64,000 nt of DNA from Planctomycetota bacterium (GTDB lineage: Bacteria > Planctomycetota > UBA1135 > UBA2386), in contig JAHBXX010000005.1 of the NCBI GenBank assembly GCA_019636245.1, positions 113,175 through 177,174 on the forward strand, given 5' to 3'. The first letter of the stretch is position 1. Every line of letters begins with the position of its first letter. Below the pieces are notes generated by a model. It was given only the letters and a program-made list of their open reading frames with translations. It did not search any database and was not told the origin of the DNA. Shown piece after piece: positions 42,325 to 53,319 of this stretch. The translations under genes and the position numbers were made by a program.

Positions 42325-43102
42325 GGCCCCACCTCACTTCGTCGCAGCGCTCCAGGCGGCGCACCAGGCCGTCCAGCACGAGGCCGATCAGGCCGATCAT
42401 CACCATGCCGGCGACGACCAGGTCGTAGCGCTTGCCGGCGTTGCGCGCGTCGATGATCAGGTAGCCGAGGCCGGAGTTGACGGCGATCATCTCGGCCGCG
42501 ACGACGACCAGCCAGGCGACGCCCAGCGCGATGCGCAGGCCGGTCAGGATCTGCGGCAGCGCGGCCGGGAAGATCACGCGCCGGAACAGCGGCAGGCCGC
42601 GCACGCCGAAGTTCTGCGCCGCGCGCAGGTAGACCAGCTGCATGTTCTGCACCGCGGCCATCGAGCTGGTGGTGATCGGGAACACGCTGGCGAGGAAGAT
42701 CAGGAACACCGGCGCCGTGTCGGCGATGCCGAACCACAGGATCGCCACCGGGATCCATGCGATCGGCGAGATCGGCCGCAGCGCCTGGATCAGCGGATTG
42801 ATGGCCAGGAACGCCGGCCGGAACCAGCCGAGCAGGAGCCCGAGCGGCACGCCGATCAGCACGGCGAGGCCGAAGCCCCAGGTGACCCGGAACAGCGAGG
42901 CGACGACGTACTTGAGCAGCAGGCCGCGCTGCAGCAGCTCGACGATGCCCGCGAGCACCTCGTGCGGCTTCGGGAACAGATCGCTGCCGCTGGCGACGAC
43001 GCCGAAGTGCCACGCCGCCAGCAGCACGACCGCGGTCGCCGCCGGCAGCGCCACGGCGCGCCAGTCGAACCATGCCGTCTTGCCCGGTTGCTGCTCGCTC
43101 AT
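42311..43102 (-). CDS. ABC transporter permease, NitT/TauT type
   Basis: It has 263 residues with six predicted membrane helices (ALPAATAVVLLAAWHFGVV, FGLAVLIGVPLGLLLGWF, AWIPVAILWFGIADTAPVFL, ALGVAWLVVVAAEMIAV). The cytoplasmic coupling loop is YLRAAQNFGVRGLPLFRRVI. It forms the homodimeric channel for the periplasmic binding protein encoded just upstream, overlapping it by ATGA. The substrate is not defined by sequence. Confidence 0.92.
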   Translation of the reverse strand: MSEQQPGKTAWFDWRAVALPAATAVVLLAAWHFGVVASGSDLFPKPHEVLAGIVELLQRGLLLKYVVASLFRVTWGFGLAVLIGVPLGLLLGWFRPAFLAINPLIQALRPISPIAWIPVAILWFGIADTAPVFLIFLASVFPITTSSMAAVQNMQLVYLRAAQNFGVRGLPLFRRVIFPAALPQILTGLRIALGVAWLVVVAAEMIAVNSGLGYLIIDARNAGKRYDLVVAGMVMIGLIGLVLDGLVRRLERCDEVRWGHGRN

Positions 43103-44142
43103 CGACGGCCCAACCCTGGCCACGCGTGCGGCTCGATCGCCCCCTCGTCGCGCACGAAGGACGGATCGGCGTAGTCGTCGAACCGGACCTTGCCCTGCAG
43201 GATGCCCGCCTGCACGCCGAGCCGCTCGATCTCCTCGAAGTCCGGCCGCAGCAGCGACAGGTTGCTGTACTTGACCCGGTCGGGCGGCTTGCTGAGCACG
43301 AACTCGAGCAGCCGCGGGTGCTGGTTGTAGTACTTCTCGGCGACGAACTGCGCCGCGTCCATGCGGTGGTCCATGCTGGCGTCGAGCCACTTGCCGCTCT
43401 TGGCGATGCCGTCGACGAGCTGCTGCACCACTTCGCGGCGGTTCCGGATCATGTCCTCGTGCACGGCCAGCACGCAGGAGATGAAGTTGGGCCAGACGTC
43501 CTTCGTCAGCCACAGCACCCGACCGTAGCCGTCCAGCTCGGTCTGGCCCATGAACGGCTCGCCGCTCGAGATCGCGTCGACCGCCCGGGCGTAGAGCGCG
43601 GCCGGCATGTCCGGCGGCGGCATCTCGACCAGTTCGATCTCGTCGGCGCGCATGCCGGCGTCGTTCAGCGCCCGGAAGATCAGCAGCCGCTGGTTGCTGT
43701 AGCGGTTGGGCACGGCGACGCGCTTGCCGCGCAGATCCTGCATCCGGTAGACGCCGGAGTCCTTGTGCACCATCACCGCGCTGCCGTCGCGGTGGCCGAG
43801 GTAGACGATCTTGATCGGCACGCCCTGCTCGCGCAGCGCCATCGCCATCGGCGCCAGCAGGAACGTCGCCGGCGTGTAGCCGGCCAGGAACGCCTCCTTC
43901 AGCTCCGGCCAGCCCGAGAAGCGGACCGGCTCGAAGAGGCCCTCGCCGACCAGCTGCTTGTTGATGAAGTCCGTGACCGGGCAGGTCAGGTGGCAGGTGA
44001 CGGGCAGGAAGCCGACGCGGAACTTGCCCTCCGCCGCGGCCGCGCTGCCGCCCCACGGCCCCAGGTTCAGGACCGGGTGCGCCACCGAGATCAGCGCCAC
44101 CCAGGCCAGCGCCCACATGCCTGCCGTCCGGAGCGACTTCAT
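43099..44142 (-). CDS. ABC transporter substrate-binding protein, NitT/TauT type
   Basis: It has 347 residues with a signal peptide (ALAWVALISVAHPVLNLG). The mature protein has the NMT1/SsuA-type fold: FRVGFLPVTCHLTCPVTDFI, AGYTPATFLLAPMAMALREQ, GKRVAVPNRYSNQRLLIF and a hinge near SSGEPFMGQTE. The pair of Cys in TCHLTCP at the ligand entrance is unusual for nitrate or sulphonate binding proteins and could bind metal or form a disulphide. It is the first gene of a three-gene operon; the divergent htpG starts 151 bases away. Confidence 0.88.
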   Translation of the reverse strand: MKSLRTAGMWALAWVALISVAHPVLNLGPWGGSAAAAEGKFRVGFLPVTCHLTCPVTDFINKQLVGEGLFEPVRFSGWPELKEAFLAGYTPATFLLAPMAMALREQGVPIKIVYLGHRDGSAVMVHKDSGVYRMQDLRGKRVAVPNRYSNQRLLIFRALNDAGMRADEIELVEMPPPDMPAALYARAVDAISSGEPFMGQTELDGYGRVLWLTKDVWPNFISCVLAVHEDMIRNRREVVQQLVDGIAKSGKWLDASMDHRMDAAQFVAEKYYNQHPRLLEFVLSKPPDRVKYSNLSLLRPDFEEIERLGVQAGILQGKVRFDDYADPSFVRDEGAIEPHAWPGLGRR

Positions 44143-44293
44143 CGGGGCCGGGCATGCTACCGGGGCCGCGGGGAAGGGCCAGCAGGCAACCGCGGCCGCG
44201 GGGCCCGGCTTGCCCCCGCCGCCCTTGCGCGGAGCCGGATCCGTCGCAATCCTGGCCGCCCCGGATTCCCCGCTGCCGCATCCCCGAACCACC

Positions 44294-46189
44294 ATGTCCA
44301 CGACCGTCGAGAAGCACCCGTTCCAGGCCGAGGTCAACGAAGTCCTCTCGCTCGTCGTCAACTCCCTCTACTCGCACCGCGAGGTGTTCCTGCGCGAGCT
44401 GATCAGCAACGCCGCCGACGCGATCGATCAGCTCAGCTTCCGCGCGCTGACCGACCATTCGCTGCTCGGCGACGACCAGGACCTGCGCATCGAGCTGGTG
44501 CGCGACGAGAAGGCCCACACGCTGACGATCCGCGACAACGGCGTCGGCATGAGCCGCGACGAACTGATCGAGCACCTCGGCACGATCGCACGCAGCGGCA
44601 GCAAGAGGCTGATGCAGTCGCTGAGCGCCGAGCAGCGCAAGGACCTGACGCTGATCGGCCAGTTCGGCGTCGGCTTCTACTCCGCGTTCCTGGTCGCCGA
44701 CGCGGTGACCGTGGTGTCGCGGAAGGCCGGCAGCGACGAGACCTGGGTCTGGGAGAGCCAGGCAAAGGGCGACTTCGAGATCCGCGGCGGCCACCGCACG
44801 GGTCGCGGCACCGACGTCATCCTGCACCTGAAGGACGATGCCCGCGAGTACGCCACGGAATGGCCGGTGCGCGAGGTGGTGCGCAAGTACAGCGACTACG
44901 TGCGCTGGCCGATCCGCATGCAGGTCGAGCGCGGCAAGGAAGGCGAGCCGAAGACCGAGTGGCAGACGCTGAACCAGGCCCGCGCGCTGTGGACCCGCCC
45001 GAAGGCCGAGATCGAGCCGGCGCAGTACCAGGAGTTCTACAAGTCGCTGTCGCACGACTGGCAGGACCCGCTCGCCTGGACGCACTTCAAGGTCGAGGGC
45101 GCCCACGAGCTGACCGGGCTCCTGTTCCTGCCCTCGCAGGCGCCGTTCGACCTCGCCGAGCGGCGCAAGGGCGGCGTCCGGCTGTTCGTCAAGCGCGTCT
45201 TCATCATGGACGACGCGCAGGAGATCGTGCCGGAGTGGCTGCGCTTCGTGCGCGGCGTCGTCGACAGCGAGGACCTGCCGCTGAACGTGTCGCGCGAGAT
45301 CCTGCAGAAGGACGCGACGACGCGCTTCATCCGCAAGCAGGTCGTCGGCAAGACGCTGGCCCTGCTCGAGGAACTGGCCGCCGAGGGCGAGACCCCGCGC
45401 GAGGTCGACGGCGAGCAGCGGCAGGTGCGCCGCTACGAGTCGTTCTGGACCGAGTTCGGCCGCCTGCTGAAGGAGGGCGTCTACCACGACTTCGAGGCGC
45501 GCGACCGGCTGGCGCCGCTGCTGCGCTTCCGCAGCTCGCACGGCGACGGCTGGCACGGCCTGAAGGACTACGTCGGCCGCATGCCGGCGGCGCAGAAGGC
45601 GATCTACTTCGTCGCCGCCGACAGCCTGGCGACCGCGAGGTCGAGTCCGCACATCGAGGCGCTGCGCAAGCACGGCTTCGAGGTCCTGCTGCTGACGGAC
45701 ACGATCGACGAGTGGATCGTCGATGCGCTGCGCGAGTTCGACGGCAGGCCGTTCGTGTCGGCGGCCAAGGGCGCGCTCGACCTGCCGGAGTCCGAGGCCG
45801 ACAAGCAGCGCAAGGAGGAACTGCAGCAGCAGCTCGCGCCGCTGCTGGAACGCGTGCAGCAGGCGCTCGGCGAGCAGGTCAAGAGCGTGCGCGTGACCGA
45901 CCGGCTGACCGACTCGCCGGCGTGCCTGGTCAGCGACGCGCACGGCATGAGCGCACACCAGGAGCGCATCCTGCGCGAAGCCGGCCACGCGGTGCCGGCG
46001 CAGAAGCGCATCCTCGAGCTGAACGCCGAGCATCCGGTGGTGAAACGCCTGCAGGCGATCGGCGACGAGGCGACGTTCGCCGACTGGGTCGCGCTGCTGC
46101 ACGACCAGGCCCTGCTCGCGGAGGGCTCGCTGCCGCCCGACCCGGCCGCGTTCAGCCGCCGCATCCAGGCCCTGATGGCCGCGAACTGA
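44294..46189 (+). CDS. htpG: Chaperone HtpG (Hsp90)
   Basis: This 631-residue protein has full Hsp90 architecture: GHKL ATPase domain with ELISNAADAIDQL (catalytic Glu), IRDNGVGMSRDEL and GQFGVGFYSAFLVAD; middle domain with GVRLFVKRVFIMDD and LNVSREILQKD; C-terminal dimerisation domain ending FSRRIQALMAAN. It helps late folding of client proteins under stress. There is no Shine-Dalgarno site; the ATG follows CCACC. The nitroreductase starts 6 bases downstream. Confidence 0.97.
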   Translation: MSTTVEKHPFQAEVNEVLSLVVNSLYSHREVFLRELISNAADAIDQLSFRALTDHSLLGDDQDLRIELVRDEKAHTLTIRDNGVGMSRDELIEHLGTIARSGSKRLMQSLSAEQRKDLTLIGQFGVGFYSAFLVADAVTVVSRKAGSDETWVWESQAKGDFEIRGGHRTGRGTDVILHLKDDAREYATEWPVREVVRKYSDYVRWPIRMQVERGKEGEPKTEWQTLNQARALWTRPKAEIEPAQYQEFYKSLSHDWQDPLAWTHFKVEGAHELTGLLFLPSQAPFDLAERRKGGVRLFVKRVFIMDDAQEIVPEWLRFVRGVVDSEDLPLNVSREILQKDATTRFIRKQVVGKTLALLEELAAEGETPREVDGEQRQVRRYESFWTEFGRLLKEGVYHDFEARDRLAPLLRFRSSHGDGWHGLKDYVGRMPAAQKAIYFVAADSLATARSSPHIEALRKHGFEVLLLTDTIDEWIVDALREFDGRPFVSAAKGALDLPESEADKQRKEELQQQLAPLLERVQQALGEQVKSVRVTDRLTDSPACLVSDAHGMSAHQERILREAGHAVPAQKRILELNAEHPVVKRLQAIGDEATFADWVALLHDQALLAEGSLPPDPAAFSRRIQALMAAN

Positions 46190-46195
46190 CTCGGC

Positions 46196-46849
46196 ATGGA
46201 ACCGGTGACGACGCCCGAACGGCTGCTGCAGATCCTGCGGTGGCGCTACGCGACCAAGCGCTTCGACAAGGACCGCAGGATCCCGGCGCCCGTCTGGGAG
46301 GCGCTCGAGCAGGCGTTGGTCCTGGCGCCGTCGTCGTTCGGCCTGCAACCGTGGAAGTTCCTGGTCGTCGACGACCCGGCGCTGCGCCAGGAGCTGCGCC
46401 GGCAGTCGTGGAACCAGTCGCAGGTCACCGACGCCGACCGCTACGTCGTCTTCACGGCCCTGCGCACCACGACCGAGCACGACGTCGAGCGCTTCCTGCA
46501 GCGCACGACGGCGGTGCGCGGCACGCCGCCCGGGCAGCTGGCCGGCTACGGCAAGGTCATCGTCGATTTCCTGCAGAAGGGCTGGGCGGCGAAGGACCTG
46601 TTCGGCTGGAACGCGCGCCAGGCCTACCTCGCGCTCGGCCAGTTCATGACCGCCGCGGCGCTGCTGGGCGTCGACACCTGCCCGATGGAGGGCATCGACG
46701 CCAACGGCTACGACCGCGCGCTCGGCCTGCACGGCTCCCGCTACGCGACCCTGTGCGCCTGCGCGGTCGGCTACCGCGCCGGCGACGACAAGTACGCGGC
46801 GGCGCCGAAGGTGCGCTACCCGGCCGACGAGGTGATCGAACGCCGCTGA
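46196..46849 (+). CDS. NAD(P)H nitroreductase, NfsB-like
   Basis: It has 217 residues. The FMN-binding start RYATKRFDKDRRIP, ALVLAPSSFGLQPWKFLVV, the Trp in SWNQSQVTDADRYVVF, ARQAYLALGQFMTAAALLGV and DTCPMEGID match the NfsB/dihydropteridine reductase branch. It would reduce nitro groups or quinones with NAD(P)H. It is probably expressed with htpG. Its last 34 bases overlap the 3' end of the convergent glycosylase gene. Confidence 0.92.
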   Translation: MEPVTTPERLLQILRWRYATKRFDKDRRIPAPVWEALEQALVLAPSSFGLQPWKFLVVDDPALRQELRRQSWNQSQVTDADRYVVFTALRTTTEHDVERFLQRTTAVRGTPPGQLAGYGKVIVDFLQKGWAAKDLFGWNARQAYLALGQFMTAAALLGVDTCPMEGIDANGYDRALGLHGSRYATLCACAVGYRAGDDKYAAAPKVRYPADEVIERR

Positions 46850-47358
46850 AGCGCCGCCGCCAGCGCCGCCTGCCAGCGGCGCTGCTTCGCCGCGCGGTCG
46901 AGGCCGGCGTGCGCCGGGCTGGTCGACGGCAGCCGTTCGACGTGCGGCCGCCGGCCAACCGCGGCCAGCGGCGGCACGGCGAAGCGCAGGAACAGTCCGT
47001 GCGCGGCGGCGCCGTTGCACAGCACGGTGCCGAGGTCCCGGCAACGGCCGAACAGGGCCGTGAAGTCGTTCGCCACCATGCTGCGGCGCACGATCGCCGC
47101 GTCCAGGCTGCCGACGCGCTCGCAGGCGCGCAGCACGTCCCACAGCGCGATGCCGGCCGCCCGCAGCGCGCGCACGCGGGCGGCGTAGGCGGCCGCGGGA
47201 TCGAGATCGAGGAAGCGCGCGACGATCGGCCAGAAGGCGTTCGCCGGGTGGGCGTAGTACTCGCCAGCCGCCAGCGAGCGCTCGCCCGGCATGCTGCCGA
47301 CGACCAGCACGCGCGCCTGGCGCGCCGCGATCGGCGGGAAGCTGTGCACGGTCGCCAC
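46816..47358 (-). CDS. DNA-deoxyinosine/uracil glycosylase of the UDG superfamily
   Basis: It has 180 residues. The motifs VLVVGSMPGERSLAAGEYYAH and NAFWPIVARFL at the N-terminus and LPSTSPAHAG in the C-terminal half match the family of hypoxanthine/uracil DNA glycosylases (UDG family 6 and relatives). The catalytic residue of the first motif is Ser/Gly-rich rather than the GQDPYH of Ung. It should remove deaminated bases in base-excision repair. Confidence 0.85.
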   Translation of the reverse strand: MATVHSFPPIAARQARVLVVGSMPGERSLAAGEYYAHPANAFWPIVARFLDLDPAAAYAARVRALRAAGIALWDVLRACERVGSLDAAIVRRSMVANDFTALFGRCRDLGTVLCNGAAAHGLFLRFAVPPLAAVGRRPHVERLPSTSPAHAGLDRAAKQRRWQAALAAALQRRSITSSAG

Positions 47359-47387
47359 GCCCCGACTCTACGCCGGCGGCACATGGT

Positions 47388-48980
<1,593 letters not shown>

Positions 48981-49002
48981 GGAACCAGCGGCGCGGACGG
49001 CG

Positions 49003-50196
49003 TCACCAGACGCCGGGCAACGGATCGCAGAGCGGAAACGGTCCGACCGCATGCGGGCCCCAGAACAGGCGGAACGCGACCGTGAAGGTCCAGCAGTCCT
49101 CGCCGCCGAGGCTCGCGTACTCGATGCCGGTCAGCACCTTGACCCGGTGGCCGGCGATGTAGTGGTTCAGCCCCAGGTAGCCCGCCTGGTATCGATCGCC
49201 GCTGGTCATGCCCGCGGCGCGTTCGTAGCGCCGCTGCGCCAGGAGCCCGTTGTCGCCGTCGCTGGCCGCGAACTGGTAGCGCGCGACGAGCTGCAGCTCG
49301 TCGGTCAGGAACCAGCCCGGCTGCAGGTTGAGGCCGATCGCGTCGCCGTTGGGATTGCCGAGGCCGGCGGTGAGTTCGGTGATCAGCGACACCGAGCCGT
49401 CGGTCAGGATCAACGCAGTCGCCAACCCCTGGTCGAAGTAGTCGAGGTTGGTCGCGTTCTCGTTCGCCTTGCTCCAGACGCCCGACACGTTCAGGAACGC
49501 GGTGTCGGTGCCCAGGCTCCGGCCGAAGTCGTAGGTCACCGAGGCGAGCGCCGACCAGCCCGAGTCCAGCTCGGTGAACGCGTCCCACATGTCGGTGCCG
49601 GTCGCGTTCGAGAACACGCCGCCGTAGTAGGCCCAGGGGCCCTTGCGGCCCGACAGCGTCACCGCCGGCGTGTAGTCGAGGCCGAACATGTTGGTCAGCT
49701 GGCTGCGCTCGATGACGTTGAGGTTGCGGCTCGAGACGTTGCGGTCGTGGGTGAAGCGGTGCTTCTGCTGGCCGACGCTGAGCACCGCGGCGTCGTCGAA
49801 CCGCCAGCCGACCCAGAGCTCGGTGAAGCCGTTGTAGAAGGGCTCGAAGTCGGTGCCGCTGACCATCTGCGCGTGCACCGTGAGCCGATCGACGAAGCGC
49901 GCCTGCCCGCCGATGCGGAAGCGGCGGGTCTCGTAGCCCTCGTCGTCGCCGTTGCTGCCGTCGGCCCAGTGGTACTGGCCGTGGTAGCGGCCGAGGAACC
50001 ACAGCTCGTTGAGCACCGGGTCGGTGTTGCTCCGATAGAGCAGACCGAGGTTCTCGAGCGGGCCCTCGGGCGACGGCCGCAGCTTCGGGCCGGCGGTCGA
50101 TGCCGTCGGGGCGGGAGCCGTGGGGGCCTGGGCGGCGAGGGAGCCAGCGACAAGAAGCGTGAAGGCCGCGTGAAGTTTGGCGGTGCTCGTTGGCAA
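49003..50196 (-). CDS. OprO/OprP-type outer-membrane porin
   Basis: The mature part has barrel-strand patterns typical of phosphate-selective porins: GYETRRFRIGGQARFVDRL, SVGQQKHRFTHDRNVSSRN, QLTNMFGLDYTPAVTLSGRK and FTVAFRLFWGPHAVG. The signal peptide is LHAAFTLLVAGSLAAQA. The start is inferred at TTG 50196, giving 397 residues, since no ATG or GTG lies close before the signal. Expected location is the outer membrane; the solute is probably anionic by family. There is no phosphate gene nearby. Confidence 0.75.
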   Translation of the reverse strand: MPTSTAKLHAAFTLLVAGSLAAQAPTAPAPTASTAGPKLRPSPEGPLENLGLLYRSNTDPVLNELWFLGRYHGQYHWADGSNGDDEGYETRRFRIGGQARFVDRLTVHAQMVSGTDFEPFYNGFTELWVGWRFDDAAVLSVGQQKHRFTHDRNVSSRNLNVIERSQLTNMFGLDYTPAVTLSGRKGPWAYYGGVFSNATGTDMWDAFTELDSGWSALASVTYDFGRSLGTDTAFLNVSGVWSKANENATNLDYFDQGLATALILTDGSVSLITELTAGLGNPNGDAIGLNLQPGWFLTDELQLVARYQFAASDGDNGLLAQRRYERAAGMTSGDRYQAGYLGLNHYIAGHRVKVLTGIEYASLGGEDCWTFTVAFRLFWGPHAVGPFPLCDPLPGVW

Positions 50197-50501
50197 GGGT
50201 GGCGAAGGGGCCCCGGCAGTATGCGAGGCGCCGCCGCCCAGGGAAGCTCCTGCCCGCCTCTGGCCTCGACTGATGGCAAGCGTGGAGCTCACCCCACGAA
50301 AGGGGGGCGGGCGACCTCGGCACCCCCACCTGAGGTAGTGCGACCCAGGAGATCCACTCTTGCCATCGGTTCCGGCATGGGTGCCGGTCCGATCGACCCC
50401 GAGCGGCTTCGCACCAGTGCGCAGGGCGCTTCGTCGGCGGCACGGCCATCCTGTGCCGGTCGCAGTCGCCGCGATCGGCCTGCCCACCCCCACCGACTCC
50501 G
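50197..50501. other. Intergenic region between porin and acetyltransferase
   Basis: This 305-base divergent region carries no supported gene. Open frames here are unlike proteins and rich in Arg/Gly. It presumably holds promoters in both directions, but no strong -10/-35 pair is evident. Confidence 0.4.
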
Positions 50502-51050
50502 ATGCCCCCCTCGACCACCGCCCTCTGGACCGAACGCACGCACCTCAGGGAGTTCGACCTCGCCGACGGCGAACAGCTCCTGGACCTGTTCCGCGAACCC
50601 GAGGTGCGCGGCTTCCTGCTCGACGACGTGCTGGTCTCGCCGCAGTGGGTGCTGCACGAGATCGCCGCCAGCCAGCAGCGGTTCGCGCGCGGCAGCGCCG
50701 GGATGTGGGCGGTGCGACTCGGTGGGGAGCCCGAGATCGTCGGCTTCGCCGGCTTCCGCGAGTTCTTCGATCCGCCCGAGTTGCAGCTGCTCTACGGCTT
50801 CCTGCCGGCACACTGGGGCAAGGGACTCGCCACCGAGGTGACGGCGCGGATCTGCGACTTCGCGTTCCGCGAGCTCGGCTTCGACCGGATCACCGCCGCG
50901 ACCGACCTGCCCAACCGCGCCTCGGCGCGCGTGCTGCGGCGGCTGGGCATGCAGCTCGTGCGCACCACCGACGACGGCCGCAACGGCACCGCCCTGTTCG
51001 AACTCGAGCGCGAGGCATGGGCCGGAACGGCCCGGACCACCGCGACCTGA
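50502..51050 (+). CDS. GNAT acetyltransferase, RimJ/RimL-like
   Basis: It has 182 residues. The strand order and motifs (LWTERTHLREFDLADGEQLL, IVGFAGFREF, LQLLYGFLPAHWGKGLATEV, GFDRITAATDLPNRASARVL, RRLGMQLVRTTDDGRNG) are those of the RimJ/RimL branch, which acetylates N-terminal or antibiotic amines. Acetyl-CoA binds at HWGKGLATEV. The substrate is unknown. Confidence 0.88.
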   Translation: MPPSTTALWTERTHLREFDLADGEQLLDLFREPEVRGFLLDDVLVSPQWVLHEIAASQQRFARGSAGMWAVRLGGEPEIVGFAGFREFFDPPELQLLYGFLPAHWGKGLATEVTARICDFAFRELGFDRITAATDLPNRASARVLRRLGMQLVRTTDDGRNGTALFELEREAWAGTARTTAT

Positions 51051-51103
51051 TCGGACCCTGGCGCGGCCGGGTCCGCGCGGTCGCGGATGCCGGTGCGGCG
51101 ACC

Positions 51104-51976
51104 CTACAACCGCACCGTGAGGTACGCACCGGCCGTGTCGATGTCGGCGCCCTGGCTGTCGCTGGCGCGGAAGCTCGACAGCTCGACGCCGACGGAGACA
51201 CGGGGCGACAGCCAGGCCGAACCGCGCACGCCGTAGGTCAGACCCTCGCGCGACACGGCGTCGCCGACCGACAGGTTCAGGGCGGCCCCGACGCTGAAGC
51301 GGGGCGTGAAGTAGTAGTCGCCCTCGAGCCCGATCTCGAAGTTGGTGTCGGCCGAGGCGCCGGCATCGACCGACGCCAGCCCGACGCGTGCCTCGGCGTT
51401 GATCGCGCGGCCGCCGCCGAGGTCGTAGACCGTCTTGCCGAAGGCGCCATAGCGCGTCTGCTTGATGTCGAGCAGTCCGGACACGTCGGTCTCCTCGTGG
51501 TCGATCGCGAACCCCACCAGGGCGTTCTGCCGGAGCCAGTAGCCGACCCAGCCGCTCAAGCCGATGCGGTCGACGTCGATGCCCATGTCGCCATCGAGGG
51601 TGCCATAGCGGACGCTGAACTGGGCCGCGATCGGTTCCTCCTTGTCCGCGTACAGGAATCCAGCGCCGATCGACGGCCCGTCCGCCGAGAACGGTCCGAC
51701 CTCGAACTTCGTCCATTGGACTCCGGCCATGATGCCCTTGGCGTGCTCCAGGAACGCAGCCTCGTTCCATGGGTGGTTCGCCAGCGAGACCGGCGCGAGG
51801 AAGTACATGCCACCGACCGCGAACTCGTTGATGTCGATGTCGGGGCTGCTGTCGGTCGAGGTCAGCATCCAGCTGCCGCTGAGCTCGAACCGGTAGCTCT
51901 GCGGAGGAGCGTCCTGCGCGCGCGCCGCCGTGGCGAGTCCGCTCAGGAAGGTGGCGATGAGGATCCAGGCTCGCAT
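51104..51976 (-). CDS. Outer-membrane beta-barrel protein
   Basis: It has 290 residues with signal peptide MRAWILIATFLSGLATAARA. The mature sequence is a run of amphipathic strands with aromatic girdles (IGAGFLYADKEEPIAAQFSV, GYWLRQNALVGFAIDHEETD, YYFTPRFSVGAALNLSVGD) ending LTVRL, with no haem or catalytic motifs. It resembles small outer-membrane barrels seen next to other surface proteins in this group. No partner is clear. Confidence 0.65.
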   Translation of the reverse strand: MRAWILIATFLSGLATAARAQDAPPQSYRFELSGSWMLTSTDSSPDIDINEFAVGGMYFLAPVSLANHPWNEAAFLEHAKGIMAGVQWTKFEVGPFSADGPSIGAGFLYADKEEPIAAQFSVRYGTLDGDMGIDVDRIGLSGWVGYWLRQNALVGFAIDHEETDVSGLLDIKQTRYGAFGKTVYDLGGGRAINAEARVGLASVDAGASADTNFEIGLEGDYYFTPRFSVGAALNLSVGDAVSREGLTYGVRGSAWLSPRVSVGVELSSFRASDSQGADIDTAGAYLTVRL

Positions 51977-52240
51977 GATCGAATGCTCCCTTGTCGTGGG
52001 TGTTCCGAGGGGGAATCGGCTGCGGCGAGGCGAAACTGGTGCGGAACCAGCCGGAGGGGCCCCGGCGCCGGCACCGCGCCGCGGCGACGCGCCCAGCCCC
52101 CGCCGCCGGAGCGACCGGACGGCAGCGCCCGCTCCCGGGCCGTCGCGTCACCAGGCCGCCCGGAAACGCCCGCAGGCGCCGGCCCCCCGCGCGGGGAGCC
52201 GGCGCCTGCCGGGTGCGGCCGTCGCCGCCGCGTCCAGGGC

Positions 52241-53101
52241 TCAGATCAGCGTGCGGGTCAGGGCGCCGGCCGACCAGCTGCACAGGTTCGTGGTCCAGGT
52301 GTAGAGCGCCTGCGCCCACGCATACAGCTGCAGCGTGATCGCCTTCAGCGTGTAGGTCACGCTGCCGGACAGGCCCCAGGTCGCGTTCGCCGACACGTTC
52401 GCGCCCAGCGTCTGCTCGAGGATCTTGCCCTGGATGCCGACCCCGAGGCCGAAGCCCGGGATGCCCACCCCGACCTGCGCGTTGGCGAACGCATACGCCG
52501 AGGCGCTGGCGTTGGCGCCGACGCTCGCCGTCGCCGCCGGCAGGAGCCAGTTCGCCGAGCGGCTGAAGCCGCAGCCGGCGTTGCCCTTCAGCGTCACGCT
52601 CACCGGGCCGACCGGCACCGAGGCCGACACGCCGTTGCTGCCGAACAGGTTGAACGTGCTGCTCTGCGATGCAAACGTGCTGTTGTTCTGGAACGAGCCG
52701 CTCTGCACGGTGACGCCCAGCACCTCGACGCGGTAGTAGCCGCTGCGGTTCTGCACGCCGTTGTTCATCACGTTGACCGCGGAGCCCACGACCTCCGCGA
52801 CCTCCTTCGTCAGCTTCAGCACCTTCGCGGTGCCGCGGAACTCCAGCGAGGCGCTGCCCAGCTCGTAGGTGCCCTGCTTCTGCCGCACCGTGCCGGCGTA
52901 GGCGTAGACGCTGCCGCCCAGCCAGTCGTTGCCGATCGCCTTGCTGTAGCTGCCGATGCGCGACTCGGCGGGCGGCAGCGACGGCGGCGTCAGGATGGTG
53001 GCGACCAGCGTCGGGCTCGACAGCAGGGTCTGGGCGTTGGCGGCGGCCGACAGGGTCAGGAGCGCGAAGGAGGCGGGAAGGACGATCTTGGCGAGGAACA
53101 T
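52241..53101 (-). CDS. Secreted beta-rich protein of unknown function
   Basis: It has 286 residues with signal peptide MFLAKIVLPASFALLTLSAA. Low-complexity Gly/Ala/Ser/Val stretches (SVGANASASAYAFANAQVGV, GIPGFGLGVGIQGKILEQ) and few charged residues suggest a structural or adhesive surface protein. It has Cys in AGCGF and LCSW only. Its leader contains the AAACCCG heptamer repeats. No family is recognised. Confidence 0.6.
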   Translation of the reverse strand: MFLAKIVLPASFALLTLSAAANAQTLLSSPTLVATILTPPSLPPAESRIGSYSKAIGNDWLGGSVYAYAGTVRQKQGTYELGSASLEFRGTAKVLKLTKEVAEVVGSAVNVMNNGVQNRSGYYRVEVLGVTVQSGSFQNNSTFASQSSTFNLFGSNGVSASVPVGPVSVTLKGNAGCGFSRSANWLLPAATASVGANASASAYAFANAQVGVGIPGFGLGVGIQGKILEQTLGANVSANATWGLSGSVTYTLKAITLQLYAWAQALYTWTTNLCSWSAGALTRTLI

Positions 53102-53142
53102 GGCTTGGGTCTCGGGTTCGGGTTTCGGGTTTCGGGTTTGTT
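53102..53142 (-). repeat. Heptamer repeat leader (AAACCCG units)
   Basis: Read on the minus strand the bases before the ATG run AAACCCG, AAACCCG, AACCCG, AGACCC, AAGCC: about three and a half degenerate 7-base units. No Shine-Dalgarno site is present, so this purine/C-rich unstructured tract may form the ribosome landing site, or may be a slippage-prone repeat. Confidence 0.55.
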
Positions 53143-53319
53143 CGGTCACCCCGGCGCCACCGGCGCTCGGGACCGGCGCGTTCGCGTCGGTGCCGGTCGA
53201 GCGACGCGGCTCCGCTCCCGTTCGCGGCGGCTCCGGAAATCCGTGGCGCCCCGAGCCCACCCTCCCCGCGAACGGGGCTACCCTGGCCGTCGCTCTCCCC
53301 GCGCCCGCGCGCAGCCGCC

